A stretch of 40,140 nucleotides of DNA, from assembly GCA_025360425.1 (NCBI GenBank), contig JANYCD010000075.1:1-40140 (forward strand), in the 5' to 3' direction. This document shows positions 9,401-17,122 of this stretch, one piece after another. The position numbers and the translations under genes were made by a program. Below the pieces are notes generated by a model. The model saw nothing but the letters and a program-made list of their open reading frames with translations, searched no databases and was not told where the DNA came from. Each line of letters opens with the position of its first letter. Positions within the stretch are counted from its first letter, which is position 1. Origin of the DNA: Sterolibacteriaceae bacterium (lineage in GTDB: Bacteria > Pseudomonadota > Gammaproteobacteria > Burkholderiales > Rhodocyclaceae).

Positions 9401-9576
9401 ATGGTCTCGGCGCTGGCACCGGGCAGCGTCGCGCTGACCGAAATGGTGGGGAAGTCTACATTGGGCAAATCGGAAACCGGCAGTTGCTGAAAGGCGATGA
9501 TCCCGAACACGACAATGGAGAGCATCACCAGGCCCGTCATTACCGGGCGGCGGATAAACGGCGCGGAAATGTTCAC
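6475..9576 (-). CDS. RND multidrug efflux pump, inner-membrane component (MdtB/MdtC-like)
   Basis: This 1033-residue resistance-nodulation-division transporter exports drugs or other amphiphiles as the proton-driven part of a tripartite pump. It starts with GTG and overlaps the adaptor gene as GTGA. It begins NISAPFIRRPVMTGL, the MdtB/MdtC type of N-terminus. It has two large periplasmic loops after helices 1 and 7. Helix 4 contains FVVDDAIVVLENISRH, with the paired Asp residues of the proton relay. Helix 10 contains the Lys of GIVKKNAIMMIDFA. No outer-membrane channel gene is in the window, so a shared TolC-type protein is likely. Substrates cannot be inferred. Confidence 0.95.
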   Translation of the reverse strand: MNISAPFIRRPVMTGLVMLSIVVFGIIAFQQLPVSDLPNVDFPTISVSATLPGASAETMAAAVATPLEKQFSTIAALDSMTSTSAQGTTQITLQFSLSRNIDAAAQDVQSAIAAALKQLPPEMTTPPSYNKVNPADSPIFYLGLTSDTMKPSDVDEYAETLMAQRISTINGVAQVLVYGSRKYAVRVQVNPNALASRGIGIDEVQQAIASQNVNTPTGTLYGANKALTVEATGQLLDAAAYRAMIVAYRNGAPVRLGEVGQVIDSIQNNKAGAWFNGEPAVMLAIMRQPGVNTVEVVDAVKQLLPAFRAQIPPGIKMEVVFDRSLTIRSSLADVKFTLLLSLALVVLVIFLFLRNGVSTLIPSLALPMSIIGTFSVMYLAGFNLDNLSLMALTLCVGFVVDDAIVVLENISRHLEMGKAPLQAALEGAQEIGFTVISMTISLVAVFIPILFMGGIVGRLMHEFAITIMAAVLVSGFVSLTLTPLLAARILKTTDHHAEHGQLYKLSENFFEAWKRGYDQTLVWVLGRPRLTLLVFVAVVAASAALFALVPKGFLPSDDTGQMIAFAEAAQDISYDAMVDKQQQIARIIRADPNVASVMSFVGAGGSSSTLNLGRMIVILKPPGQRLPPEQVIQGLRPKLNGVPGMKVFLQNIPVIRIGGRFTKSLYQYTLQDADTKELFKWGPLLEEKLRAIPGLQDVTSDLQISNPKLSVEIDRNKASALGVTAQQIEAALYTAYGSRQVSTIYTPTNEYWVILEAAPEYQADQAALGMLYIRSSQGTLVPLNAVTQLSNSVSPLTVTHQGQVPSVTISFNLAPGVSLSTAIEKIQKMQADLKAPSTLTGSFQGSAQAFQASLAGMGTLLVIAIFVIYVVLGILYESTVHPLTILSGLPTAGLGALLTLLLFQREMDIYAYVGIIMLIGIVKKNAIMMIDFALEARRTRNLPARQAIYDACLVRFRPIMMTTMAALLATLPIALGVGASGASRQGLGLVVVGGLLLSQFLTLYITPVIYLYLDGFGEWLTQRRMRRTVATPT

Positions 9577-10736
9577 GTGCCCTTGTCCGCCTGTTTATCG
9601 ACCTGCCTGATTTCGACCGTGGCTCCGGGTGCCAGGCGCGACTGGCCGTCAATCACCGCTTTTTCACCGCCGCGGAGCCCCTTGCTGATCACCGTCTCGC
9701 GACCTGTGCTGCGCTCCACCTCCACTGCACGCAATGTGGCCTTGTTGGCGGCATCCACCACGAACACATAGTTGCCCCTGGGGCCGATCTGCACCGCATC
9801 CGCAGGCACGACGACGACATCCTCCTGCTGGCCCAGACTCATCAATGTGTGTACGAACTGGCCCGGCCACAAGGCTGCGTCCTTGTTGGCGACTGAGGCA
9901 CGCAGGCGGATGGTGCCGGTGGCGACATCGACACTGTTATCGACAAAACTCAGCTCGCCCCGGGTGCGAATTTCACCACCATCGTTACCACTGGCGATGA
10001 TGTCCACCGCGCTTTTGCCGGTTTTCATCACCGCATGAATCTGCGCCAGATAGCGCTCGGGTACCGCGAAGCTGACAAAGATCGGGCTGATCTGGTTGAT
10101 CGTCGCCAGCGCCACGGTGTCATTGGCTTTCACGATGTTGCCCTGCTGTACCAGGATGCGTCCGGCGCGGCCGTTGATCGGTGAGCGCAAGGTGGCGTAC
10201 TCGACCTGCAAGCGGGCGTTTTCGAGCGCGGCCTTGTCGGCGTCCACGGTGGCCCGTGCGCTGCCCAGATTGGCCTTGATCTGGTTGTAGGCATCGGGCG
10301 AAATGAAATTCTTCTGCAGCAGGTCCTGGTAGCGGGTGTCCTGATCCCTGGCGTGCGCGTAATGCGCGTTGTCGCTGGCGAGCTTTGCTTCGGCCTGTTT
10401 CATTTGTGCCATTACCGGCCGCGCATCCAGTTCGAACAGCATCTGGCCCCGGGTAACGTCGGCGCCATCATGAAAACCGAGCTTGACGATCTGGCTGTCA
10501 ATGCGTGATTTGACGGCGACACTGGTGATCGCCTCGACATTGCCGATGCCCTCGACACTGATCGGCATGTTTTTCCTGACGACTTCAGCGACAACGACCG
10601 GAACCGTCGCAGCCGGAGCCTTGGCACCGGGGGGAGTGGAGTCGGCGCCACAGGCCGCAAGCAATCCGCCAATGAGTGCCGTCGAGATGGCCGTGACAAT
10701 GGCGTTTGGTTGCCGCCGGAAGTTGATGTTCGCCAT
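9573..10736 (-). CDS. RND efflux periplasmic adaptor (membrane fusion lipoprotein, MdtA/AcrA-like)
   Basis: The adaptor bridges the RND pump and the outer-membrane channel. From the ATG at 10736 the protein has 387 residues, with a lipoprotein signal ending in LLAAC (lipid-anchored Cys29). The upstream extension to 10847 is unlikely because it would bury this signal. The order is HlyD/AcrA-like: a barrel-sandwich half (VAVKSRIDSQIVKLGFHDGADVTRGQ), an alpha-helical hairpin (about 95-165), the second lipoyl half (LRSPINGRAGRILVQQGNIVKAND), beta-barrel and membrane-proximal domains. It is the first gene of the efflux-mutL-miaA operon and overlaps the pump gene by four bases. No clear ribosome binding site is seen. 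Confidence 0.92.
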   Translation of the reverse strand: MANINFRRQPNAIVTAISTALIGGLLAACGADSTPPGAKAPAATVPVVVAEVVRKNMPISVEGIGNVEAITSVAVKSRIDSQIVKLGFHDGADVTRGQMLFELDARPVMAQMKQAEAKLASDNAHYAHARDQDTRYQDLLQKNFISPDAYNQIKANLGSARATVDADKAALENARLQVEYATLRSPINGRAGRILVQQGNIVKANDTVALATINQISPIFVSFAVPERYLAQIHAVMKTGKSAVDIIASGNDGGEIRTRGELSFVDNSVDVATGTIRLRASVANKDAALWPGQFVHTLMSLGQQEDVVVVPADAVQIGPRGNYVFVVDAANKATLRAVEVERSTGRETVISKGLRGGEKAVIDGQSRLAPGATVEIRQVDKQADKGT

Positions 10737-10888
10737 GATTTGTAAAATTCGTTTGCCGTGCCAGGCATGTCCGCGTTGATTCCCCCGCCAGCCCGGCATG
10801 TTAACGCAGCCGGCCCCGCTCCAGTCTGACGAATGTAGAGAAGTCATCGGTTAAACTGTGCTTCCTCTGACTTTCCCACCCCCCTGTT

Positions 10889-11533
10889 GTGGAAATAATC
10901 GCGCAATTCATCGACATCATCCTGCATCTGGACGCCCATCTCGAAGTGTTGGTTCAACAATATGGGCTGTGGGTTTATGCCATTTTGTTTGCCATCATTT
11001 TTTCTGAAACGGGCTTTGTCGTGCTGCCGTTTCTGCCCGGCGATTCCCTGCTATTTGTGGCCGGGGCACTGGCCGCGATGGGCGGCATGGATATTGACGC
11101 GCTGATTGCGGTGCTGACGGTGGCGGCGGTGCTTGGCAACACTGCCAATTACGCGATCGGACGTTATCTTGGCCCCAGGGTTTTTCAGTGGCCGGATTCG
11201 CGCTGGTTCAATCGCAGTGCCCTGGAGAAGACCCACGCTTTTTATGAGCTGCACGGTGGCAAGACACTCGTCCTTTCCCGCTTTCTGCCGTTGTTCCGTA
11301 CTTTTGCGCCATTTGTCGCCGGTATCGGGGCGATGAATGCGGCGCGATTTACCCTCTTCAATCTGACCGGGGCCGTGCTTTGGGTCGGGTCGCTTTCGCT
11401 GGCGGGATACTGGCTGGGTAACCTGCCAGTGGTGAAGAACAACCTCTCGATGATGATCGTCGGCATTGTCGTTGTCTCGTTGCTGCCGGCCGCAGTCGGC
11501 TGGTGGAAGCACCGACAGGCTCAGGAGACTTGA
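10889..11533 (+). CDS. DedA-family membrane protein
   Basis: This 214-residue inner-membrane protein belongs to the DedA/SNARE-associated family, whose members act as flippases of undecaprenyl phosphate or phospholipids and affect membrane homeostasis. Signatures seen are ETGFVVLPFLPGDSLLF (the re-entrant loop with its acidic residue), the central GRYLGPRVF, and FLPLFRTFAPFVAGIGAM with the conserved Arg. The start is GTG at 10889; no Shine-Dalgarno sequence is evident. It is divergent from the efflux operon with 152 bases between starts. It is the first gene of the plus-strand run through mscS. Confidence 0.93.
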   Translation: MEIIAQFIDIILHLDAHLEVLVQQYGLWVYAILFAIIFSETGFVVLPFLPGDSLLFVAGALAAMGGMDIDALIAVLTVAAVLGNTANYAIGRYLGPRVFQWPDSRWFNRSALEKTHAFYELHGGKTLVLSRFLPLFRTFAPFVAGIGAMNAARFTLFNLTGAVLWVGSLSLAGYWLGNLPVVKNNLSMMIVGIVVVSLLPAAVGWWKHRQAQET

Positions 11534-11557
11534 TTCATGCGTCATGGTCGCCGATGA
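11523..11557 (+). promoter_or_regulatory. Shine-Dalgarno with six-codon leader ORF overlapping the lipoprotein start
   Basis: AGGAG at 11523-11527 is 9 bases from an ATG at 11537 that opens a short frame reading MRHGRR and then TGA (11555-11557). This stop overlaps the ATG of the lipoprotein gene (11554) as ATGA. The same site would be 26 bases from the lipoprotein ATG, too far for direct use. Ribosomes may translate the mini-frame and reinitiate. The arrangement is read directly; its function is inferred. Confidence 0.4.
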
Positions 11558-12267
11558 TTTTTCGACGTTGCTTCATCGTTGCGATGCTGATGCTGCCGGC
11601 GGCCTGCGCAACGCATGGGAGCTCGCCGAAGAGCAAACCCTCTTCGTTTGAAGCCACTCAACTGGGCAAGAACGACATCGATCGGGTTTGCGAAGTGCAT
11701 CGGCAGGAAGTGTTCGCGAGCCTCAGGCTGGTTGCGGAAAAGATGTATCGGCGCAACCCGCGGGAATGGAAAAAAAGCAACGCGACCGGACCGGAAGAAA
11801 TTGTGGCGCGGCTGTTCAACCCGGCTGCGGGCTGGCGCTTCGTGGAACTCGATGGGCGCTACGGCGTCGAAGCGATTCAACTGGCGTTTCGCGCCGACTA
11901 TCAGGGCGACCGCGTATTTGCGCTGATGGCCGGGTTGAGCGGAATGGTCCATGCCGCCTTCGATGGCAAGAGCGAGTTCTACATGACGGATGAACTGGAT
12001 CCGCAAAAACTTTACAACGCTGCCCGCAATGTGGAAATTGCAATGTGGAAATTGTCCAATGATCGTGGTGTCGACGGCAGTCTGTTTTTGTTGTCCAACG
12101 AGGCTGGCCCGCCGGCCAACCTCAGTTATGAGCGCGAGTTTGGAAAAATGATCGGCAATCTCGATACGCTTTCCATCGTCGTCGCCGCGAGATCGGATCG
12201 CACCGTGGTCAAGGTACTGCAAGCCATGGCATCCGCCGTTTTTCTGCCGATAGCAATATTCAAATGA
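11554..12267 (+). CDS. Conserved hypothetical lipoprotein
   Basis: From ATG 11554 the product has about 237 residues: MIFRRCFIVAMLMLPAACATHG, a lipoprotein signal with the lipid-anchored Cys in LPAAC. The mature part has a helical segment around DIDRVCEVHRQEVFASLRLVAEKMYRRNPREW and a later region rich in hydrophobic strands. I do not recognise a catalytic motif. The LPAAC signal predicts export and anchoring, probably to the outer membrane. It is translationally linked at both ends: a leader frame before it, and an ATGA overlap with purN after it. Confidence 0.8.
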   Translation: MIFRRCFIVAMLMLPAACATHGSSPKSKPSSFEATQLGKNDIDRVCEVHRQEVFASLRLVAEKMYRRNPREWKKSNATGPEEIVARLFNPAAGWRFVELDGRYGVEAIQLAFRADYQGDRVFALMAGLSGMVHAAFDGKSEFYMTDELDPQKLYNAARNVEIAMWKLSNDRGVDGSLFLLSNEAGPPANLSYEREFGKMIGNLDTLSIVVAARSDRTVVKVLQAMASAVFLPIAIFK

Positions 12268-12902
12268 ACGCCAAACGCTATGTGGTGCTGGCTTCGGGGC
12301 GCGGCAGCAACTTGAACAGCCTGCTCGGCGCCGGCCTGCCCGGTCGCTGTGCCATGGTGATCTGCAATCGCCCCGGCGCTGCTGCCTTGAACGTCGCGCA
12401 GGCGCACGGTATTGCGACGGTGGTGATCGATCATGCGCAATATTCGTCGCGCGAAGCATTCGATGCCGCATTGGCGGAAGAAATCGAGCGTCATCGACCT
12501 GATCTGGTTTTGCTGGCAGGCTTCATGCGAATACTGACCGACGACTTCGCGCGCCGCTTTGCCGGCCGCATGCTCAACATCCACCCGTCGCTGTTGCCCG
12601 CTTTTCCCGGCATGACTACGCATGCACTGGCGCTGGCGTCCGGTGTACGCATTCATGGTTGCACCGTCCACTTCGTGACGCCGGATCTCGATTCGGGGCC
12701 AATCATTTTGCAGGCGGCGGTACCGGTGCTGGATGATGACACCGAGGAAACGCTGGCGGCACGCGTGCTTGCGCGCGAACATGAGGTCTACCCGATCGCC
12801 GCGGCGTGGTTTCTCAAGGGTGAGTTGAAACTTGATGGCCGGCACGTGCGCTATTCGGGGCCGCAGTCGGAATCGGTCTGGCTATGTTCGCCGCCAGCCT
12901 GA
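12264..12902 (+). CDS. purN: Phosphoribosylglycinamide formyltransferase PurN
   Basis: PurN transfers a formyl group from 10-formyltetrahydrofolate to GAR in step three of purine synthesis. The protein has 212 residues. It starts with the GAR-binding loop ASGRGSNL, and contains NIHPSLLPAFPG with the catalytic Asn and His and then HGCTVHFVTPDLDSGPII with the catalytic Asp. The start overlaps the lipoprotein stop as ATGA and the 3' end overlaps the next gene by 19 bases, so expression is coupled within the operon. Confidence 0.97.
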   Translation: MNAKRYVVLASGRGSNLNSLLGAGLPGRCAMVICNRPGAAALNVAQAHGIATVVIDHAQYSSREAFDAALAEEIERHRPDLVLLAGFMRILTDDFARRFAGRMLNIHPSLLPAFPGMTTHALALASGVRIHGCTVHFVTPDLDSGPIILQAAVPVLDDDTEETLAARVLAREHEVYPIAAAWFLKGELKLDGRHVRYSGPQSESVWLCSPPA

Positions 12903-13969
12903 GCCTAATGGGGCCGCTCCACGTTGTGGACGTGAAGCGCAACAGTGCGCGCAGAAATTTCGTGCTCGGCATTGCATGGGCGCTGGCGATATCGTTGCTG
13001 CTGCATGTGCTGCTGATCATGTCACCCGCATGGCAGTTGCCAAATCTTGACGCATTGCTGAGTAACGAAGCGACACCCATCGAAGCGCATCTGGTCAGGC
13101 GTAACGTCTCCCATCATATCTCCCACTCGGCGCCAGGACGTACCGCGCATCCAGTGCCGGCACCGCCCTCGTCGCCGGCACTGGATGCGGATGCGGATAC
13201 GGAGATACCGCAGAGCAAGTCTGTCGATGCGGCGCCAGTGGCCGATCCTGTAATACCGCCGCCGACGAACGAGCAGCAAGCGGCGCCGGAACCGGAGATG
13301 CTGCCTGCCGTCATTCCCGATGTCGCTTTTGCTTTGCCGCATCGTGGCCGTATCCGTTTTTCGGTCTCGCAGGGCCAGGATGGCTTCGTGCTGGGAAAGA
13401 CAACCCATGAGTGGCATCACGATAACCATACCTATTCGATGACCGGTACCACCGAGACCACCGGACTGGCGGCGTTGTTCCGCCCGATCAAGATCGTGCA
13501 GACCAGCGAGGGCGGTTTCGCCAAAGGCGAACTGATGCCGCGCGAATTTCGTGATGACCGCGGCGATGGCACGGTCAATACCGCCAGCTTCGATTGGGAC
13601 AAACTGCAAGTCACCCTCAACGGCCAGCAGCAGGTCTCCATCGCCGGTGGCGCCGAGGATCTGTTGTCGATGTTCTACCAACTCACCCAGGCGGCGACGC
13701 GTGGCGAAGGATTCGAAATGGCGATTGCCACTGGCCGCAAGGTGGAGCGCTATGCCTTCGAGTGGCTGGATGAGGAAGACATCAGTGTCAGGGCGGGAAA
13801 GTTCCGCACCTGGCATGTGCGGGTGCATGCCGTATCTGGCGCCAAGGACATCACTGAGGTGTGGCTGGGGCAGGAAGTTGCCGGATTGCCGGTGAGAATC
13901 CGCCAGACGGATCGCAAGGGCGGCATTGTTGATTTGCAGGCTGAAGAAATTGATTACGAAGGGAAGTAA
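12884..13969 (+). CDS. DUF3108 domain protein, membrane-anchored
   Basis: This 361-residue protein has an N-terminal signal anchor (about residues 27-46, VLGIAWALAISLLLHVLLIM), a Pro/Ala-rich linker (about 80-140) and a C-terminal DUF3108 domain (about 150-360). The N-terminal part is reminiscent of TonB-like anchors with Pro-rich spacers. DUF3108 proteins are periplasmic beta-rich proteins of unknown function. The start at 12884 lies inside purN; an ATG at 12908 would shorten it by eight residues and keep the anchor. purN-DUF3108 is a recurring betaproteobacterial pair. The rsmB-type gene starts one base after its stop. Confidence 0.88.
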   Translation: MFAASLSLMGPLHVVDVKRNSARRNFVLGIAWALAISLLLHVLLIMSPAWQLPNLDALLSNEATPIEAHLVRRNVSHHISHSAPGRTAHPVPAPPSSPALDADADTEIPQSKSVDAAPVADPVIPPPTNEQQAAPEPEMLPAVIPDVAFALPHRGRIRFSVSQGQDGFVLGKTTHEWHHDNHTYSMTGTTETTGLAALFRPIKIVQTSEGGFAKGELMPREFRDDRGDGTVNTASFDWDKLQVTLNGQQQVSIAGGAEDLLSMFYQLTQAATRGEGFEMAIATGRKVERYAFEWLDEEDISVRAGKFRTWHVRVHAVSGAKDITEVWLGQEVAGLPVRIRQTDRKGGIVDLQAEEIDYEGK

Positions 13970-13970
13970 C

Positions 13971-15233
13971 GTGTCACGTATCACCGCAGAAATGATTTTG
14001 TCGGCGACTGAAGCCCTGACTTTGATGCTGGACTTCAGGCAGCCCGCAGACGGGACTTTGTCGGGTTACTTTCGCAACCATCGCGAACTCGGCCAACACG
14101 AGCGCGCCTTCGTCGCCGAGACTGCCTACGCCGTATTGCGCCGCAAGCGCTCTCTGGAACGCCTTTGCGGCGAAGGCGCCAAGCCGCGTCAATTGGTGCT
14201 GGCGGCACTGGTGTCGATTCAGGGCGTGAGCCAACGGCAATTATCGGATGCGATATCAGAGGCCGATACCGCCTGGCTGACGCAAGTGAGAGCCGCGCCG
14301 GAACCCGTGCTGAGTCTGGCCGAACAGATGGACATGCCGGACTGGCTGGTTGAACGTTTGTCTCTCCAGATGGACACTGATTCCCTAGTCGCGCTGTCGC
14401 GCGGGCTAAACAGATCTGCACCGCTTGACCTGCGCGTCAATCCGCTCAAGTCGGATCGCGAGCGTGTGCTGGAGCAGTTCAAGGCCAACGATTTTGAGGG
14501 TGGTCCGTGTCCTTATTCGCCGCTCGGGATTCGACTCAAAACAAAACCGGTACTGGCGCGTCATCCGCTGTTTCTCGACGGCAGTTTTGAAGTACAGGAT
14601 GAGGGCAGTCAATTGCTGAGTTATCTGCTGGCGCCCAAGCGCGGTGAAATGGTGGTCGATTTTTGCGCCGGTGCGGGTGGCAAAACGCTATTGCTGGGTG
14701 CATTGATGCGCTCCACGGGCCGGCTCTATGCCTTTGATAATTCCGACAAGCGTCTTGCCAAATTCAAGCCGCGCATGGCGCGCTCCGGGCTTTCCAACGT
14801 GCATCCGGCGGCGATTTCCGGCGAGAACGATATCCGCATCAAGCGCCTCGCCGGAAAAATCGACCGTGTGCTGGTCGATGCGCCTTGTTCGGGGCTCGGC
14901 ACCTTGCGCCGCAATCCCGATCTGAAATGGCGGCAGACACCGCACAGCGTGGACGAACTGACGCACAAGCAGACCGCGATTCTCGCCGCTGCGGTGCGGC
15001 TGCTCAAGCCCGGCGGGCGGCTGGTGTATGCCACCTGCAGCCTGCTCGCCGAAGAGAACGAAAGTATCGTTGATGCATTCCTTGCTGCGCATGACAACTT
15101 CCGTCGCATTTCCTGCGCCGAAATTTTGGCGCAACAGCACATTGCACTCGACACTGGTGATGACCTGCGGCTGCTGCCGCATGTGCACGGCACCGATGGC
15201 TTTTATGCGGCGGCGCTGGAGCGCGTGACTTGA
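13971..15233 (+). CDS. rsmB: RsmB/NOP-family RNA m5C methyltransferase
   Basis: The product (420 residues from a GTG start with GGGAAG just upstream) is a SAM-dependent cytosine-5 RNA methyltransferase, probably acting on 16S rRNA. A NusB-like RNA-binding domain (about 1-140) precedes the Rossmann methyltransferase domain. Motif I is VVDFCAGAGGKT (228-239). Motif IV is DAPCSGLGTLRRNPDLKW with Cys306. Motif VI is YATCSLLAEEN with nucleophile Cys356. The paired Cys residues are diagnostic of the family. Whether the target is C967 (RsmB) or another site cannot be settled by eye. Its stop overlaps the next start as TTGA. Confidence 0.88.
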   Translation: MSRITAEMILSATEALTLMLDFRQPADGTLSGYFRNHRELGQHERAFVAETAYAVLRRKRSLERLCGEGAKPRQLVLAALVSIQGVSQRQLSDAISEADTAWLTQVRAAPEPVLSLAEQMDMPDWLVERLSLQMDTDSLVALSRGLNRSAPLDLRVNPLKSDRERVLEQFKANDFEGGPCPYSPLGIRLKTKPVLARHPLFLDGSFEVQDEGSQLLSYLLAPKRGEMVVDFCAGAGGKTLLLGALMRSTGRLYAFDNSDKRLAKFKPRMARSGLSNVHPAAISGENDIRIKRLAGKIDRVLVDAPCSGLGTLRRNPDLKWRQTPHSVDELTHKQTAILAAAVRLLKPGGRLVYATCSLLAEENESIVDAFLAAHDNFRRISCAEILAQQHIALDTGDDLRLLPHVHGTDGFYAAALERVT

Positions 15234-15787
15234 AAAAGCGGACGCTGTTCGCTGCGGCCTGGCTCTGCGCGGCTGGCGCGCTGGCAGCCGGGCCGATGCC
15301 TGCGGTGGGTACGGTGGAAGTTGCCTTCACGCCTTGGGACGATGCCGAGGGCGCGGTGTTGCGCGCGATCAAGGCGTCACGCAAGACGATCTACGTCCAG
15401 GCTTATCTGCTTACCAGCCGGTCGCTGGCCAAGGCGTTGATCGAAGCCAGGCAGCGCGGCGTTGCGGTGGAAATTCTGACGGATCGCGAGATGCTTGCGA
15501 AGGGTGACAACTCGCAAATTCCACAGTTGGCGGAAGCCGGCATTCCGGTCCGGCTTGAAGTGCGTTACGCGGCGGCCCACAATAAAATTTTGTTGATTGA
15601 TCCCGAAGAATCGGATTCTGCGGTGATCACCGGCAGTTACAACTTCACCTGGTCGGCGCAGGCGCGTAATGCCGAGAACCTGCTGATCATGCGCGATAAC
15701 CCGGCCCTGGCCGCCGCCTACCTGAAAAACTGGCGTCGTCATCACGACGAGGCGCTGCCTTATCCGGAGGGACTGTCCACACCATGA
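15230..15787 (+). CDS. Secreted PLD-superfamily (Nuc-like) phosphodiesterase
   Basis: The protein has 185 residues: a cleavable signal peptide (KKRTLFAAAWLCAAGALAAG) and one phospholipase D-like domain. A single HKD motif, H117-x-K119-x4-D124, is followed by GSYNFT and RNAEN. A single motif per chain is typical of Nuc-type nucleases, which dimerise to form the active site. It is thus more likely a periplasmic nuclease or phosphodiesterase than a lipase. The start is TTG at 15230, overlapping the rsmB stop; it overlaps mscS by ATGA. Confidence 0.85.
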   Translation: MKKRTLFAAAWLCAAGALAAGPMPAVGTVEVAFTPWDDAEGAVLRAIKASRKTIYVQAYLLTSRSLAKALIEARQRGVAVEILTDREMLAKGDNSQIPQLAEAGIPVRLEVRYAAAHNKILLIDPEESDSAVITGSYNFTWSAQARNAENLLIMRDNPALAAAYLKNWRRHHDEALPYPEGLSTP

Positions 15788-17094
15788 ACGAACAAATTTT
15801 GCTCAGCGCTTTTTTTAGCGACTTCGATTATCCCGATTATTGGTGGCAGATCGGTGCGCTGCTGTTGTGTCTGATTGGCGCCAAATTGTTTGAGCGCTAT
15901 GTGCGTGGACGGCAGGACAAAACCTCCCATTCCCTCAGCCAGGGTGGCGTGAAGCGGCTGGCATTCCCGCTTACAGGCCTGTTTCTGGTGGAGGCGGCGC
16001 GGGCGCTGTTACATGTTGCGCATCACCCGGTAAACTTGTTGTCCATCGCCATCCCGCTGCTGCTGTCGATGGCGATCATCCGCATGGTGTTCTTCGTGCT
16101 GCGGCATACCTTCGTGTCTTCCGCCTGGCTTGCCGGTTTTGAGCGCGGGTTTGCCCTGCTGATATGGAGCGTGGTGGCGATGCACATCGTCGGTGTGCTG
16201 CCGCAGATGATCCAGTTCATGGAAGGTATTTCCTTCACCACCGGCAAGCAGCAACTGAATCTGTGGTTGATTGCCCAGGGCGTTGCTATCGTCATTGTGA
16301 CGCTGCTGCTCGCACTGTGGCTGGGTGGGCTGGTGGAAGCCCGACTGGCGCGGGCCGAGGGGCTCGACCGAAATTTGCGGGTGGTCTTCTCACGCCTGTC
16401 CAGGGCGTTGCTGGTGATACTGGCGGTGTTGATCGGGTTGCCGCTGGTGGGCATTGATCTCACCACCTTGTCGATATTCGGTGGCGCAGTGGGCGTAGGT
16501 CTCGGTTTCGGTCTGCAAAAAATCGCCAGCAATTACGTGTCGGGCTTTATCATTTTGCTCGATCACTCGATTCAGATCGGCAACGTTATTTCCGTTGGCA
16601 GTGAGCGTGGCCAGGTCACGCGGATCACGACGCGCTATACCGTGCTGAAGGGCATGACGGGCGTTGAAGCCATCGTGCCGAATGAAATATTGATAAGTTC
16701 GGTGGTCATGAACGAGTCGCTGTCGAGCCCCCAGGTGAGGGTGTCGCAGTCGGTGCAGGTGAGTTACGCCACCGATCTTGAACATGCGATGGCACTCATG
16801 GTCGACGCCGCCCGACTGCAGCGTCGAGTATTGGTCGATCCACCGCCACAGGCATTTTTACTTGCCTTTGCCGATTCCGGTATCAACCTGGAGCTTGGAT
16901 TCTGGATTGCCGATCCGCAGGAGGGGACTTACCAGATTCGTTCCGACATCAACCTCGCCATTTGGAGTGCCTTCAAGGCGGCGGGAATCGAGATTCCATC
17001 CCCGCAACGGGAAGTCCGGCTGATTGGGACACAACCCGCCGGATCGGATGTGACTATCGGGGGGGCTGCAAACCGCGTAAAATCCCCAAGCTGA
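15784..17094 (+). CDS. MscS-family mechanosensitive ion channel
   Basis: This 436-residue inner-membrane channel resembles MscS with extra N-terminal helices (roughly five to six membrane segments before residue 260). The pore helix and following segment read SIFGGAVGVGLGFGLQKIASNYVSGFIILLD, with the Gly/Ala packing pattern of MscS TM3. The beta domain (IGNVISVGSERGQVTRI, VPNEILISSVVMN) and the C-terminal alpha/beta vestibule follow. It would release solutes on osmotic downshock. It is the last gene of the coupled plus-strand run and starts with an ATGA overlap. Confidence 0.93.
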   Translation: MNEQILLSAFFSDFDYPDYWWQIGALLLCLIGAKLFERYVRGRQDKTSHSLSQGGVKRLAFPLTGLFLVEAARALLHVAHHPVNLLSIAIPLLLSMAIIRMVFFVLRHTFVSSAWLAGFERGFALLIWSVVAMHIVGVLPQMIQFMEGISFTTGKQQLNLWLIAQGVAIVIVTLLLALWLGGLVEARLARAEGLDRNLRVVFSRLSRALLVILAVLIGLPLVGIDLTTLSIFGGAVGVGLGFGLQKIASNYVSGFIILLDHSIQIGNVISVGSERGQVTRITTRYTVLKGMTGVEAIVPNEILISSVVMNESLSSPQVRVSQSVQVSYATDLEHAMALMVDAARLQRRVLVDPPPQAFLLAFADSGINLELGFWIADPQEGTYQIRSDINLAIWSAFKAAGIEIPSPQREVRLIGTQPAGSDVTIGGAANRVKSPS

Positions 17095-17122
17095 GTACCC
17101 TGACGATGAAAGGTTTACGGGC

